64,000 bases of DNA from G963662905 sp963676415 (GCA_963676415.1 OY781097.1:2294001-2358000), one strand, 5' to 3'; counted from the stretch's first letter, positions 52,458 through 61,280 are shown. The notes: generated by a model not told the origin, from the sequence alone. Program-made: numbers and translations.

Positions 52458-52459
52458 TC

Positions 52460-53635
52460 ATGCACCGAAATTACCGCATCATATACCGTAATTTACCGGC
52501 ACTTTTTATCGTGTTTTTGGTATTGCCCTGGCTGAATATGCGCCTGCATCTCATCAAAGATGAAAGCACAGAAAACCGGACAATGGCCGAAAAACCGGTA
52601 CTCGACCTGACTTTTGCCGAGAATTTTCCCCACGAATATGATGAATATTGGGACGATAACTTTGGCTTCAGGAATAACTATGTGCTGGTCAACAGCTATG
52701 TAAACTATAAGTTTTTTGGCCGCTCGGTTGTCCCTGAAAAAGTGCATGTAGGGAAAGGGGGCTGGCTTTATCCGGTTCAGGATGAGTCGCTTCCTGTTTA
52801 TCGTGGCAAAAATCAATATCCGGCAGAAAAATTAGCTTCTTTTTATGATGAGATAAAGAAAAGACGCGATTATCTCAATGAGAAAGGAATCGCCTATTAT
52901 GTCTTTTTGGTGCCGACAAAAGCTTCCGTTTACCCGGAATATGTCGGCAGCAAATATCAGGCTTTTGATTTGCCCGATAGTGTTTTGGCACGGACTGAAC
53001 AACTAATGAATTTCCTGAAAACGACGGATGTGGCCGATAATATCTTTTATATGAAAGACACTCTGATGCCGCTGAAAGAGAAGCATCAGCTGTATTATAA
53101 AAATGACCATCACTGGAATTCCGTTGGAGCCATGTACGCCGCTGGATTTATCATAGAAAAATTGCAGAAAAAATATCCGCAATTGCAAAATTTTACCGAG
53201 GCAGAAGACTATGACCTGCAAATGCTCCGTAAGAATTATGGCGATTTAACCGCTATGCTCGGCATCCGCTCCATTGTAAAAGATGATTTCCCGGAATTGA
53301 TCCCGCTCGATTCGGCCAATCTTTATTCCAAAGGCGAAAAGAAAGATTATAAAGTGCCTGAAAAATTCCCTTATCCCTGGGATTATTATCATTATTACAA
53401 AACCGATAAGCACAATGCCCCTCGTGCGCTTATAATCCGGGATTCTTTTACCAATCATTTAATCCCGTTTTTGAGCCGCTCCTTTAAAGAATCGGTTTAT
53501 ATTTGGGATGGCTGGAAATACCGGCTAAACCAGCCCATTTTGAATAATGAAAATCCGGATGTGCTGATTGAAATTATCATCGAGAATAATGCAGATTTGT
53601 TGTTGAAATATCCGTTCCGCCTGAAAAAGAAATAA
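52460..53635 (+). CDS. DHHW-family AlgJ/AlgX-like acetylation protein
   Basis: A 391-aa membrane-tethered protein: one N-terminal TM/signal anchor (about 12-28, LFIVFLVLPWLNMRLHL) and an SGNH-like periplasmic domain. The family motif is KNDHHWNSVGAMYAAGF, with FYMKDTLMPLKEKHQLYYKN just before it; ALIIRDSFTNHLIPFL carries the nucleophilic Ser. Homologues work with an AlgI-type MBOAT protein to O-acetylate an exopolysaccharide or cell wall. Its partner gene, 2 nt upstream, is broken in this sequence, so the pair may no longer be functional. Confidence 0.88.
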   Translation: MHRNYRIIYRNLPALFIVFLVLPWLNMRLHLIKDESTENRTMAEKPVLDLTFAENFPHEYDEYWDDNFGFRNNYVLVNSYVNYKFFGRSVVPEKVHVGKGGWLYPVQDESLPVYRGKNQYPAEKLASFYDEIKKRRDYLNEKGIAYYVFLVPTKASVYPEYVGSKYQAFDLPDSVLARTEQLMNFLKTTDVADNIFYMKDTLMPLKEKHQLYYKNDHHWNSVGAMYAAGFIIEKLQKKYPQLQNFTEAEDYDLQMLRKNYGDLTAMLGIRSIVKDDFPELIPLDSANLYSKGEKKDYKVPEKFPYPWDYYHYYKTDKHNAPRALIIRDSFTNHLIPFLSRSFKESVYIWDGWKYRLNQPILNNENPDVLIEIIIENNADLLLKYPFRLKKK

Positions 53636-53658
53636 TCAAATTATAAAAATAAATTAGA

Positions 53659-54993
53659 TTAGGAAGGGTTTTTTGGCGCTCCACCTTTTCTGTTGTTCCT
53701 TTTGTTGCGACTATTCGCTGGGCGCCGCTCGTTATTTGGACGATTGTTTGCTTGATTTGGGTTTCTTTTTGAATGGTTCTTCCCCGCGCTTTTTTTTCCG
53801 TAAGACTTCCTGCCGCCCTGTCGTTTGCCCCTGTAGCCTACCTTCCATTGCGGCCCTTCACCCAACTCATCGGCTAATTTTAGCCGTGGAACCTCCTTTT
53901 CGATGAGTTTTTCTATCCGTGCAAAACGGTTCATATCATCGGGTTTGACCAAAGTAACGGCTTCCCCTTTTGCATCGGCGCGACCGGTGCGGCCAATACG
54001 GTGCACATAATCTTCGGCATCATTGGGCACATCAAAATTGATGACCATATTGATGCCTTTGATGTCGATTCCACGACTGAGCAGGTTGGTGGCAATCAAA
54101 ATCCGGGTTTCACGTGCTTTAAATCGCAGCAGCATTTCTTCCCGCTCATTTTGCTCCAGATCGGAACTGATGCCTTCCACAGATTTGTTTTTCTTGCGCA
54201 AAGCCCGCAAAATATCCCGCACGCTTTTCTTCTTTTCTGTGAAAATCAGGATGCTTTCAAAATCAGGATGTTCCTGAACAATTTTATTGACCAAAGGGAC
54301 TTTCTGTTCTTCGTAAACCAAATAAATTCCCTGATTAATACCTTCAGCGGGTTTGGATATCTGTGTTTGTACTTTTGTCGGATTGTTTAAGATTTGCTGT
54401 GCCAGTTTTTCAACTTTGGGCGGCATAGTGGCACTGAAAAGCAAGCTTTGCCTGTTTTTTGGCAATTTGGCAATGATTTGCATGATGTCGTCAAAAAAGC
54501 CAATATCCAGCATGCGGTCGGCTTCATCGAGGATCAAATGTTCCAGATGATCAAAATTAGTATAGCGCATGTTTAAGTGCGACAACAATTTTCCCGGTGT
54601 GGCGATGATGATGTCCGTTCCCCTTGACAGGGCTTTTTTTTCCGTTTCCCAATCTGTTCCGTCTCCACCTCCATAAATGGCAATGGATTCAATGGAAGAA
54701 AAATAAGCAATGCCCTGAATTTGCTGGTCAATTTGCATGGCCAGTTCGCGCGTGGGGACAATCACCAAAGTGTTGACCCCTTTGGATTTGTTTTGGCGCG
54801 AAATAAGTTTGTGCAAAACCGGAAGCACAAAGGCCGCTGTTTTTCCTGTTCCTGTTTGTGCACTGGCAATTAAGTCGTTACCGTCAATTATTTCCGGAAT
54901 AGACATCTCCTGAATAGGAGTGGGGCTTTCAAAACCCATATATGAAATGGCTTCAAGAATCTGTTCATCAAGCCCAAAATCGGCAAAAGTCAT
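53659..54993 (-). CDS. DEAD-box RNA helicase (RhlE-like)
   Basis: A 444-aa ATP-dependent RNA helicase. Q motif SPTPIQEMSIPEII, Walker A ASAQTGTGKTAAF, DEAD box LILDEADRMLDIGF, SAT motif LLFSATMPP, and HRIGRTGR in the second RecA domain. The C-terminal tail (about 380-444) is Lys/Arg/Asn/Gly-rich (KRQGGRKSYGKKSAGK) and probably binds RNA non-specifically. Likely acts in ribosome assembly or mRNA decay, perhaps at low temperature. ATG 54993 is used because it aligns with family starts (MTFADFGLDEQILEAI); a longer frame to 55062 adds unconserved residues. Confidence 0.95.
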   Translation of the reverse strand: MTFADFGLDEQILEAISYMGFESPTPIQEMSIPEIIDGNDLIASAQTGTGKTAAFVLPVLHKLISRQNKSKGVNTLVIVPTRELAMQIDQQIQGIAYFSSIESIAIYGGGDGTDWETEKKALSRGTDIIIATPGKLLSHLNMRYTNFDHLEHLILDEADRMLDIGFFDDIMQIIAKLPKNRQSLLFSATMPPKVEKLAQQILNNPTKVQTQISKPAEGINQGIYLVYEEQKVPLVNKIVQEHPDFESILIFTEKKKSVRDILRALRKKNKSVEGISSDLEQNEREEMLLRFKARETRILIATNLLSRGIDIKGINMVINFDVPNDAEDYVHRIGRTGRADAKGEAVTLVKPDDMNRFARIEKLIEKEVPRLKLADELGEGPQWKVGYRGKRQGGRKSYGKKSAGKNHSKRNPNQANNRPNNERRPANSRNKRNNRKGGAPKNPS

Positions 54994-55050
54994 ATGTTTT
55001 ATCAAAGTTTTCGAGCGTAAAAGTACAATATATGACTGTAGCAGCATAAA

Positions 55051-55082
55051 AAAACAGGCCAATTCATTGAAATGACCTGTTA
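55051..55082 (-). terminator. Terminator of the lamin-tail T9SS gene
   Basis: On the minus strand AACAGGTCA ... TGGCCTGTT (one mismatch) is followed by TTTTTTT; it starts about 17 nt after the stop at 55099. Confidence 0.75.
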
Positions 55083-55098
55083 TTCAAAAAAAACCGAA

Positions 55099-55872
55099 TT
55101 ATTTATTGATACTAAATTTTCGACAGATTTGCGTTTCCGCGCCCAGCAAACTCATAAAATATAAGCCTGATGGCAGATTTTCCGTATTAATGCTTATCTG
55201 GGTATTGTCCATCATTTGGCTAAAAACAATGCGGCCGCTGATGTCCGTAATCCTGATTTCCTGCACGGCAGAACCTGTAAACTCAATATTCAGGTTTGTG
55301 CTGCAGGGGTTTGGATAAAGCCTGATGTTGGTGATGTCTTCATTTGTGGCTATGGATGAAGTGTGCTCATTGGCAGCCCCGGGCGTATAATCTTCCATAA
55401 AATACCATGCATCAGTGCCGTCTGGATACCGGCCATACGAAATGTCGGTTTCCTGAGCGGGGAAATTCAACGAATCCACAAATTCTTCATCGGGCGACCA
55501 AAAACCAATAGCTTCGCCATCGCCGCTCAATTTAAAATCCAGGTTCCTTACGCTGGTGTTCTCTTCTTTATTGGCATAAAAAACGATAAAACCACCTGCC
55601 GGAACAGTTACTGAATCCGGGTAGGTGTCCGGGATCTGGTACATTTTTTCAGGATCTGTAAGATCGTCGCTCATATAATAACCTGCCAGGTTAACGGCTT
55701 CACTTCCTGCGTTATAGATTTCAATCCAATCGGGATAATCGCCTTGGGGGCCGGGAAAGGCCTGGTCATTACTGGCCATAAATTCATTGATAAAAAGCTG
55801 TGCACTTGCACCCAATGAGAAAGCAAGAAAAAGGATCATGGTCAATCCAAATTGTGTAAATTTTTTTTTCAT
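55099..55872 (-). CDS. T9SS-exported lamin-tail-domain protein
   Basis: A 257-aa secreted protein. Signal peptide MKKKFTQFGLTMILFLAFSL...ASAQ; a lamin-tail (LTD) domain (about 26-150) with FINEFMASNDQAF, GDYPDWIEIYNAGSEAVNLA, GYYMSDDLTDPEK and FKLSGDGEAIGFW; a C-terminal T9SS sorting domain (IRLYPNPCSTNLNIEF ... RKFSINK). LTD domains in bacteria are found on secreted nucleases and phosphatases as accessory modules; alone they may bind nucleic acid or surface polymers. A similar LTD occurs twice in the lipoprotein at 62883-63977. Confidence 0.88.
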   Translation of the reverse strand: MKKKFTQFGLTMILFLAFSLGASAQLFINEFMASNDQAFPGPQGDYPDWIEIYNAGSEAVNLAGYYMSDDLTDPEKMYQIPDTYPDSVTVPAGGFIVFYANKEENTSVRNLDFKLSGDGEAIGFWSPDEEFVDSLNFPAQETDISYGRYPDGTDAWYFMEDYTPGAANEHTSSIATNEDITNIRLYPNPCSTNLNIEFTGSAVQEIRITDISGRIVFSQMMDNTQISINTENLPSGLYFMSLLGAETQICRKFSINK

Positions 55873-56127
55873 AAGCCTGTCTTTTAATGTTGATAATTTA
55901 AATTCGATAACAATATTACAAATTGAAGCACAATTATCCAAAATATTTCCCTTGATAATTTTACTACAGACTCCTGATAAAGTTATTTAGGGCGTGTTGT
56001 TGCAGTTCGACAAGCTATTATTTAATTTGCATTAAATCAGTTAGTTGTCTTTCGTTATTACCTCTACAGTGACCTAATTTGCTGCAATTCGCTAATTCTG
56101 ATATGTCTTTCCTGCGGCAGAATTGAG

Positions 56128-56135
56128 TATCTTTG
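56128..56135 (+). promoter_or_regulatory. -7 element (TATCTTTG) for the phosphate locus
   Basis: Exact TAnnTTTG, 24 nt before ATG 56160. The longest frame's TTG start (56133) lies inside it. No PhoB-type box was recognised in 55873-56127, which otherwise appears featureless apart from a TTCGACAAGC repeat fragment near 56005. Confidence 0.5.
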
Positions 56136-56159
56136 AATCAAATTTTAATTCCGGCTCAT

Positions 56160-56810
56160 ATGGCATTGTTGTTTAAAAAGACAAAGAAAATCATCCGCGA
56201 TATTGATGAGTATATTAATACTGTGGAACAAGGTGCACTTGTTTTCCGTGGTGGGGTTACGGACTATTTAAACCATAATAAATCAGGCTTTGAGGATAAA
56301 CTGAAAACAATTGATGCGCTTGAGTCGGATGCGGATAAACTTCAAAGACGCATTGACGATGAATTTTACCGGCATTCATTATTGCCACAGAATATTGGTG
56401 ATATAGAAAATATGCTCGACCGTTTGGATGAAATCATCGACATATGCAAAGATAACCTCTATCAGTTTGAAGTGGAGATTCCTTCTGTGCCTGCCGATTT
56501 GCGCGACTTGTATATACAACTTGCTGATACTTCAGTGGAAGCGGCTTTGTCTGTTATTCCTGCAGTTAGGGTGTTTTTCCGTGAACCCGTAAAAGCCAGG
56601 GACATGCTTTCCAAAGTTTATTTTTATGAAAAGGAAACGGATCGTCTGGCACGCAGTATCAAAAGAAAATTGTTTCATGACCGTCCGGAGATGGAGCTGG
56701 CGCAAAAAATTCACCTGCGCTATTTTGCATTGCATATCGAGATAATTTCGGATAAATCCGAAGCACTGGCAGATGCCTTATCGATCATGTCTTTAAAAAT
56801 GAGTGTTTAG
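56160..56810 (+). CDS. DUF47/PhoU-like phosphate transport accessory protein
   Basis: A 216-aa all-helical cytoplasmic protein related to PhoU (DUF47). Segments LNHNKSGFEDKLKTIDALES, ADKLQRRIDDEFYRHSLLP, ENMLDRLDEIIDICKDNLYQFEV and YFYEKETDRLARSIKRKLF match the E/D-x3-D-rich helices that bind metal clusters. In many bacteria it is the obligate partner of PiT phosphate permeases, restraining or assisting phosphate uptake. It ends one base before the permease ATG, so the two are translationally coupled. Confidence 0.9.
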   Translation: MALLFKKTKKIIRDIDEYINTVEQGALVFRGGVTDYLNHNKSGFEDKLKTIDALESDADKLQRRIDDEFYRHSLLPQNIGDIENMLDRLDEIIDICKDNLYQFEVEIPSVPADLRDLYIQLADTSVEAALSVIPAVRVFFREPVKARDMLSKVYFYEKETDRLARSIKRKLFHDRPEMELAQKIHLRYFALHIEIISDKSEALADALSIMSLKMSV

Positions 56811-56811
56811 T

Positions 56812-58623
56812 ATGCTGGCGATGTTTTTTTTGAGCAGCGGTTTGTTTTTGGGTTGGTCGCTTGGGGCCAATGATGCAGCCAATATTTTTGGCACTGCGGT
56901 GGGCAGCCGTATGCTTAAATTCCGGAAAGCAGCCATCATCGCCAGTATCTTCGTTATTTTAGGCGCGGTAATTCAGGGCGCCGGGGCAAGTGATACACTC
57001 GGAAAGCTCGGTGCTGTCAGTACCTTGGCGGCAGGTTTTACAGTGGCTCTATGTGCCGCTTGTACGGTTTATGCCATGACCCGCATGAAACTACCTGTTT
57101 CTACAAGTCAGGCAGTGGTAGGTGCGATTATCGGCTGGAACTTTTACACCAATAATCCCACCGACCTGAAAATCCTTGGAAAGATTGTAACTACCTGGAT
57201 CAGTGGGCCAATACTTGGAGGCGTTTTTGCTGCTCTCTTGTTTTTGCTGCTGGGTTCTCTTGTACGAAAAACCCGGATTCACTTATTCCTGCGCGATTCA
57301 CTCCTGCGTTTTGGTTTGATAATTGTCGGAGCTTTTGGTGCATACAGCCTGGGGGCCAATAATATAGCTAATGTAATGGGTGTTTTTGTTGATGCGGTGC
57401 ATTTTCCGGATATTAACCTGGGATTTATCGTGATCAACAGCACCGAACAACTGTTTTTTATCGGTGGACTGGCCATTGCTTTTGGAATAATAACCTACTC
57501 GCGGCATGTGATGGAAACGGTGGGCAATACCTTGATGCCGCTTTCGCCTGGAGCTGCTTTGGTTGTAGTGCTTAGCCAGTCTCTGGTGCTTTTTATCTTT
57601 TCTTCTACAACGCTTTCCGATTTTGTTCAATCAATCGGGCTGCCCGCTATTCCTTTGGTTCCGGTTTCCAGCTCGCAGGTAGTGATTGGGGCGATAATCG
57701 GTATCGGATTGCTCAAGGGAGGGCGCGAAATCAAGTTCAATATATTGGGAAGCATCAGCTTGGGCTGGGTGGCTACTCCTCTCGCTGCAGCGGTTTTGAG
57801 CTTTTTTATGCTTTTCTTTGTGAACAATGTGTTTAAACAGGATGTCGGCTTGGCGGCCGCGGATGTTTCATTGGCAGATAATTATACGGCAGATGAAACC
57901 GCAATAAAATGGGATAGCACTTTTGCAGCAGAGGAAACCACATCCTTACAAGAAGAGGGTATGGAAGGACGTGAAGGCCCGGATCGTTCGTATGCCCTGG
58001 CTCTGATTATTATTGCTGCAGTTGTTGTATTGATCCTGTTTATCAGCCTGATGCTTTATTATGCCCGAAAAAAGAAATCTTGGGAGGCAAAACTCGAGGA
58101 AGCAGAGCAAAATGCCACTGAAGAATGCAGCCGGCTTCGCGCCAGTCTCAGTAAACAGCATGATGCACAGCTTGAAAGCGAGAAAGAATTGAATTTCAGG
58201 CAAAAAGAAATGACCAATATGGCCATGAACATCATCAGGAATAATGAATTTTTAAATGAGCTAAAGAAGGAAATCAGCAAAAGCAAAGCGGAAATTAAAG
58301 ATTCGGATGCCCGTGAATCCATGAACCGCCTCGCATTGATGATTGCACAGAACCTGAGCATCGACCGTGATCGTGAGAAATTCCGCATGTTTCTTAATGA
58401 GCAAAACAGCAAATTTATTCAGCAGCTTGAAGAGATGTTTCCCGCTATGACGGATAACGAAAAACGCCTTGCGGTAATGCTGCGGATGAACCTTTCTTCC
58501 AAAGAAATCGCTTCCATCCTGAATATATCGCCCAAAAGTGTGGAAATGAACCGCTACCGCTTGCGTAAAAAATTAAAAGTCAGTGCGGGTAAATCCCTGA
58601 CAGATTTCATTCAGAACATCTGA
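56812..58623 (+). CDS. PiT phosphate permease fused to coiled coil and LuxR-type HTH
   Basis: A 603-aa protein. Residues 1-350 are a PiT-family inorganic phosphate transporter with both signature repeats, GANDAAN (18-24) and GANNIAN (181-187), plus VSTSQAVVGAIIGWN and VSSSQVVIGAIIGIG. After an acidic linker (about 355-390) comes an extra TM helix (394-417), basic ARKKKSW, a long coiled coil (about 420-520), and a C-terminal LuxR/GerE helix-turn-helix (543-603) with TDNEKRLAVMLRMNLSSKEI, ASILNISPKSVEMNRYRLRK. The coiled coil/HTH half closely resembles the tail of Bacteroidetes Y_Y_Y- or TPR-LuxR regulators. The frame is open throughout. GTG 56803 is an alternative start. Confidence 0.9.
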   Translation: MLAMFFLSSGLFLGWSLGANDAANIFGTAVGSRMLKFRKAAIIASIFVILGAVIQGAGASDTLGKLGAVSTLAAGFTVALCAACTVYAMTRMKLPVSTSQAVVGAIIGWNFYTNNPTDLKILGKIVTTWISGPILGGVFAALLFLLLGSLVRKTRIHLFLRDSLLRFGLIIVGAFGAYSLGANNIANVMGVFVDAVHFPDINLGFIVINSTEQLFFIGGLAIAFGIITYSRHVMETVGNTLMPLSPGAALVVVLSQSLVLFIFSSTTLSDFVQSIGLPAIPLVPVSSSQVVIGAIIGIGLLKGGREIKFNILGSISLGWVATPLAAAVLSFFMLFFVNNVFKQDVGLAAADVSLADNYTADETAIKWDSTFAAEETTSLQEEGMEGREGPDRSYALALIIIAAVVVLILFISLMLYYARKKKSWEAKLEEAEQNATEECSRLRASLSKQHDAQLESEKELNFRQKEMTNMAMNIIRNNEFLNELKKEISKSKAEIKDSDARESMNRLALMIAQNLSIDRDREKFRMFLNEQNSKFIQQLEEMFPAMTDNEKRLAVMLRMNLSSKEIASILNISPKSVEMNRYRLRKKLKVSAGKSLTDFIQNI

Positions 58624-58673
58624 TCAAAGGCTTTTTTTCGTAATTTTAAAGTTCATTCCAAAAAACTCCGCTT

Positions 58674-59843
58674 ATGTTGAATATTGCACTCTTTGGCCCT
58701 CCGGGTGCCGGTAAAGGGACCCAATCCCGTTTTCTTATCGATAAATACAATTTGTTCTATATTTCAACAGGTGATATGCTCCGTAGGGAAATCGCTCAGA
58801 AAACCCAACTGGGTCTTGAAGCTCAGTCGATTATAGCTTCTGGAGGATTGGTCTCCGATGAAATTATCGTACAGATTATCGAGAAAACGATCACAGAAAA
58901 TCCTAATGCCAAAGGCTTTCTTTTCGATGGTTTTCCGCGTACCTATATTCAGGCGTATATCCTTGAAGGTTTGATGATTAAACTCAATACTTCGCTCAAT
59001 TGCCTTATTAGCCTCGAAGTGGAAGAAGAAGTTTCTGTGCAACGCCTGCTTGAACGGGGAAAATCTTCCGGCCGATCGGATGATAATGAGGAGGTGATCC
59101 GAAACCGCCTGAGGGAATACAGCGAAAAGACTTTGCCGGTTTTGAATTTCTATAAGGAAAAAGGAAATTATTTTCCTCTTAAGGGCGGGCAAAGCATTGA
59201 TGCTGTAAGCGAAGATATCGATAATATTGTGCAAAACGAGTTGAGCAAAAGCCTGCTTAATATTGTGATGTTCGGTTATCCGGGATCGGGAAGGGGCTCG
59301 CAGGGCAAAGCGCTGGCCAAAGCTTATGGACTTGAGTATGTGGCCACAGGCCCAATGCTGGAGCAGGAAATCAAAGACGGTACGCCAACCGGTAAACGGA
59401 TTAAAGAATTGTACGACAGCGGCCAGCTGGTTCCCGACGAAATTGTGGTGCAACTTATTGAGAAAAAACTGGAGCAATCAAAAAGGGTGAAAGGCTATAT
59501 TTTTAAAGGCTTTCCACGTACACTGGTGCAATCCTACATCCTCGACGGACTTCTGAAAAAGCATGGGTCGTCCATTTCAAAAGTCATTGAAATTGAAGTG
59601 CCTACTCTGGAATTGATCCAAAGATTGGATGCCCGTTCAAAAACAGATACCTGTATGCCTTACGATACAAGTACTTCCAAAATTGTGCAACGCCTGCGCG
59701 AGCACGAAAACAAAACAGTTCCGGTAATTAAAAAATATCAAAAACTACATGGCGTTGACAAAGTAGATGGTATGGGCAGTTTTGATGAGGTTTTTGGAAG
59801 GGTGTCGCAGGTCATTGAGAATGCCTTCAGGAAAATTAAATAG
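58674..59843 (+). CDS. adk: Tandem adenylate kinase (active + degenerate domain)
   Basis: A 389-aa protein made of two adenylate-kinase domains. The N-terminal domain (1-190) has a normal P-loop GPPGAGKGTQ, FDGFPRT and RLLERGKSSGRSDDNEEVI, so it can interconvert 2 ADP with ATP and AMP. The C-terminal domain (about 195-389) keeps FKGFPRT but has P-loop GYPGSGRGSQ (catalytic Lys replaced by Arg) and a LID reading SKTDTCMPYD in place of the GR-x-DD motif, so it is probably inactive and structural or regulatory. Usual Bacteroidales Adk has one domain of about 190 aa. Stop codon abuts the 36-bp repeat. Confidence 0.9.
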   Translation: MLNIALFGPPGAGKGTQSRFLIDKYNLFYISTGDMLRREIAQKTQLGLEAQSIIASGGLVSDEIIVQIIEKTITENPNAKGFLFDGFPRTYIQAYILEGLMIKLNTSLNCLISLEVEEEVSVQRLLERGKSSGRSDDNEEVIRNRLREYSEKTLPVLNFYKEKGNYFPLKGGQSIDAVSEDIDNIVQNELSKSLLNIVMFGYPGSGRGSQGKALAKAYGLEYVATGPMLEQEIKDGTPTGKRIKELYDSGQLVPDEIVVQLIEKKLEQSKRVKGYIFKGFPRTLVQSYILDGLLKKHGSSISKVIEIEVPTLELIQRLDARSKTDTCMPYDTSTSKIVQRLREHENKTVPVIKKYQKLHGVDKVDGMGSFDEVFGRVSQVIENAFRKIK

Positions 59844-59878
59844 TTATTACGAAGTTTTCGTTACGAAGGTATCGGAAT
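59843..59878. repeat. 36-bp direct repeat, left copy (at the adk stop)
   Basis: Begins on the last base of the adk stop codon. Core TTACGAAGTTTTCGTTACGA contains ACGAA-GTT-TTCGT. 35 of 36 bases match 61032-61067. Confidence 0.85.
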
Positions 59879-59913
59879 GATGTAAATCGTTTGGATACAC
59901 GGTTTTGAGAGCC

Positions 59914-61017
59914 TTATACGGTCTGTATAAACCTTTTCATATAGATATCATAAAGTTGGTAGCCATTGTCTTCCTGATATATTAATTCTTTGTTAATCAA
60001 TACGCTAAGTGCGGAATTGATCGATGAGGCTGATCCCAGCTTATATTTTAATAAAAATTCCTTTGCATTTGGTTTTTGGACAATATTTTCTTTTGCGATG
60101 GCTGAATACAGCTTCATTTGATTTTCAGGAAGCAGCTTCTTGAGTTCTATATAGTTTCTGGATTTTTCACTGAAAATTTCAGCTTTTACATCCTCAATAA
60201 GTTTCCGGTCAATTACATGCGATCCTTTTCCCCATAAACGGTTAAAGTAGTTTTGGGCAAACCATGTATAATATTCCGTCCATTTCAATCCGGCACGCAC
60301 CAAATCATCCTCTATTATGCGATCATTCTCTGCCATAAGTTTTTTAACAAATTGAAAGTATGCTTCTGCTTCGATTTTATCAATGTAGAGAGTTGATGCA
60401 CTTTGATAAAACGGGCGGTTATAATCCATAAACATAGACTGGATCAACCTCCGGTTACTGCCTGAAAAGATAAAATGAACATTGTTGAGAAACTGGATTT
60501 TAGAACGTAAATACCCTTCAAACCCTTTTTCCGGGTATTCTGTTATCTGCTGAAATTCATCAATAGCTATAATAACAGGATTTGAGAGCTGCTCCAGAAA
60601 ATCAAAAATTGCATCAATATTGCCCAGGCTTTCCGTTGGATTGGCTGCTTTTATTTCTGCTTCCGGCTGGCCTGTTACCGGATTAAAGGTTAGGATGGGT
60701 CGTAGGCCTTTAATGAAATCCAGTGCTTTTTCATACCATTTTTTCTCATTGATTCTCAGAATGGCTGTTGCGAGCTCATTAACAAAATCGTCGGGGTTCT
60801 CTGTGCGGTAAATGTCAATATAAATGAGTTTTTGCTCTTTTTCTTTTGATAATGCATTGAAAACATGGTGTATAAGTCCTGTTTTTCCTATCCTGCGAAG
60901 GGAATAAATTACAATATTTATCCCGTTAGTTAATAATTGTATGATTTCCTTGCTTTCTTTTTCCCTGTCACAAAAGAATTCGGGCGATTTGTATGCAGAT
61001 AAGATGAAAGGGTTCAT
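59914..61017 (-). CDS. AAA family ATPase (archaeal-type ATPase, COG1672-like)
   Basis: A 367-aa ATPase of the STAND/AAA group frequent on mobile elements. Walker A IYSLRRIGKTGLIHH, Walker B VIIAIDEFQQI, sensor HFIFSGSNRRLIQSMF; the C-terminal third (about 285-367) looks like a winged helix (LPENQMKLYSAIAKEN ... SASSINSALSVLINKELIYQ). No nuclease domain (DUF234) is seen. Proteins of this type are abundant in mobile and defence regions, but their role is mostly unknown. It is opposite in strand to its neighbours and enclosed by 36-bp direct repeats. Confidence 0.87.
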   Translation of the reverse strand: MNPFILSAYKSPEFFCDREKESKEIIQLLTNGINIVIYSLRRIGKTGLIHHVFNALSKEKEQKLIYIDIYRTENPDDFVNELATAILRINEKKWYEKALDFIKGLRPILTFNPVTGQPEAEIKAANPTESLGNIDAIFDFLEQLSNPVIIAIDEFQQITEYPEKGFEGYLRSKIQFLNNVHFIFSGSNRRLIQSMFMDYNRPFYQSASTLYIDKIEAEAYFQFVKKLMAENDRIIEDDLVRAGLKWTEYYTWFAQNYFNRLWGKGSHVIDRKLIEDVKAEIFSEKSRNYIELKKLLPENQMKLYSAIAKENIVQKPNAKEFLLKYKLGSASSINSALSVLINKELIYQEDNGYQLYDIYMKRFIQTV

Positions 61018-61031
61018 TGCGCCAAAATTAT

Positions 61032-61067
61032 GTTATTACGAAGTTTTCGTTACGAAGATATCGGAAT
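61032..61067. repeat. 36-bp direct repeat, right copy
   Basis: Matches 59843-59878 except for one base; lies 14 nt past the ATPase start codon, outside the gene. Confidence 0.85.
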
Positions 61068-61233
61068 AAATCCGGAAAAGCAAATTGGTTTTGAGCTGGG
61101 TATTTCCCAGTCTTTCTTAATGATTATTTAATGATACTGTAAACCAGTGTTTTGAGCTGCTTTGAATAGCTCTGTAATGCATATGTAGGGCTTTTGTAGG
61201 GTGTGTTTTTCTATGAACTGCAACATCAAAGCT

Positions 61234-61241
61234 TAAATTTG
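61234..61241 (+). promoter_or_regulatory. -7 element (TAAATTTG) for the porin
   Basis: Exact TAnnTTTG, 39 nt before ATG 61281. Lies in a 263-bp gap (61018-61280) otherwise holding only the right 36-bp repeat. Confidence 0.45.
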
Positions 61242-61280
61242 GAGCTGAATTAAAAAAGAATTCAACCAAAATTCACACTA

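Noticed and set aside
59914..61017. ATPase as a defence-system gene
   Set aside because: No nuclease, toxin or other defence partner lies inside the cassette; only the mobile layout is supported.
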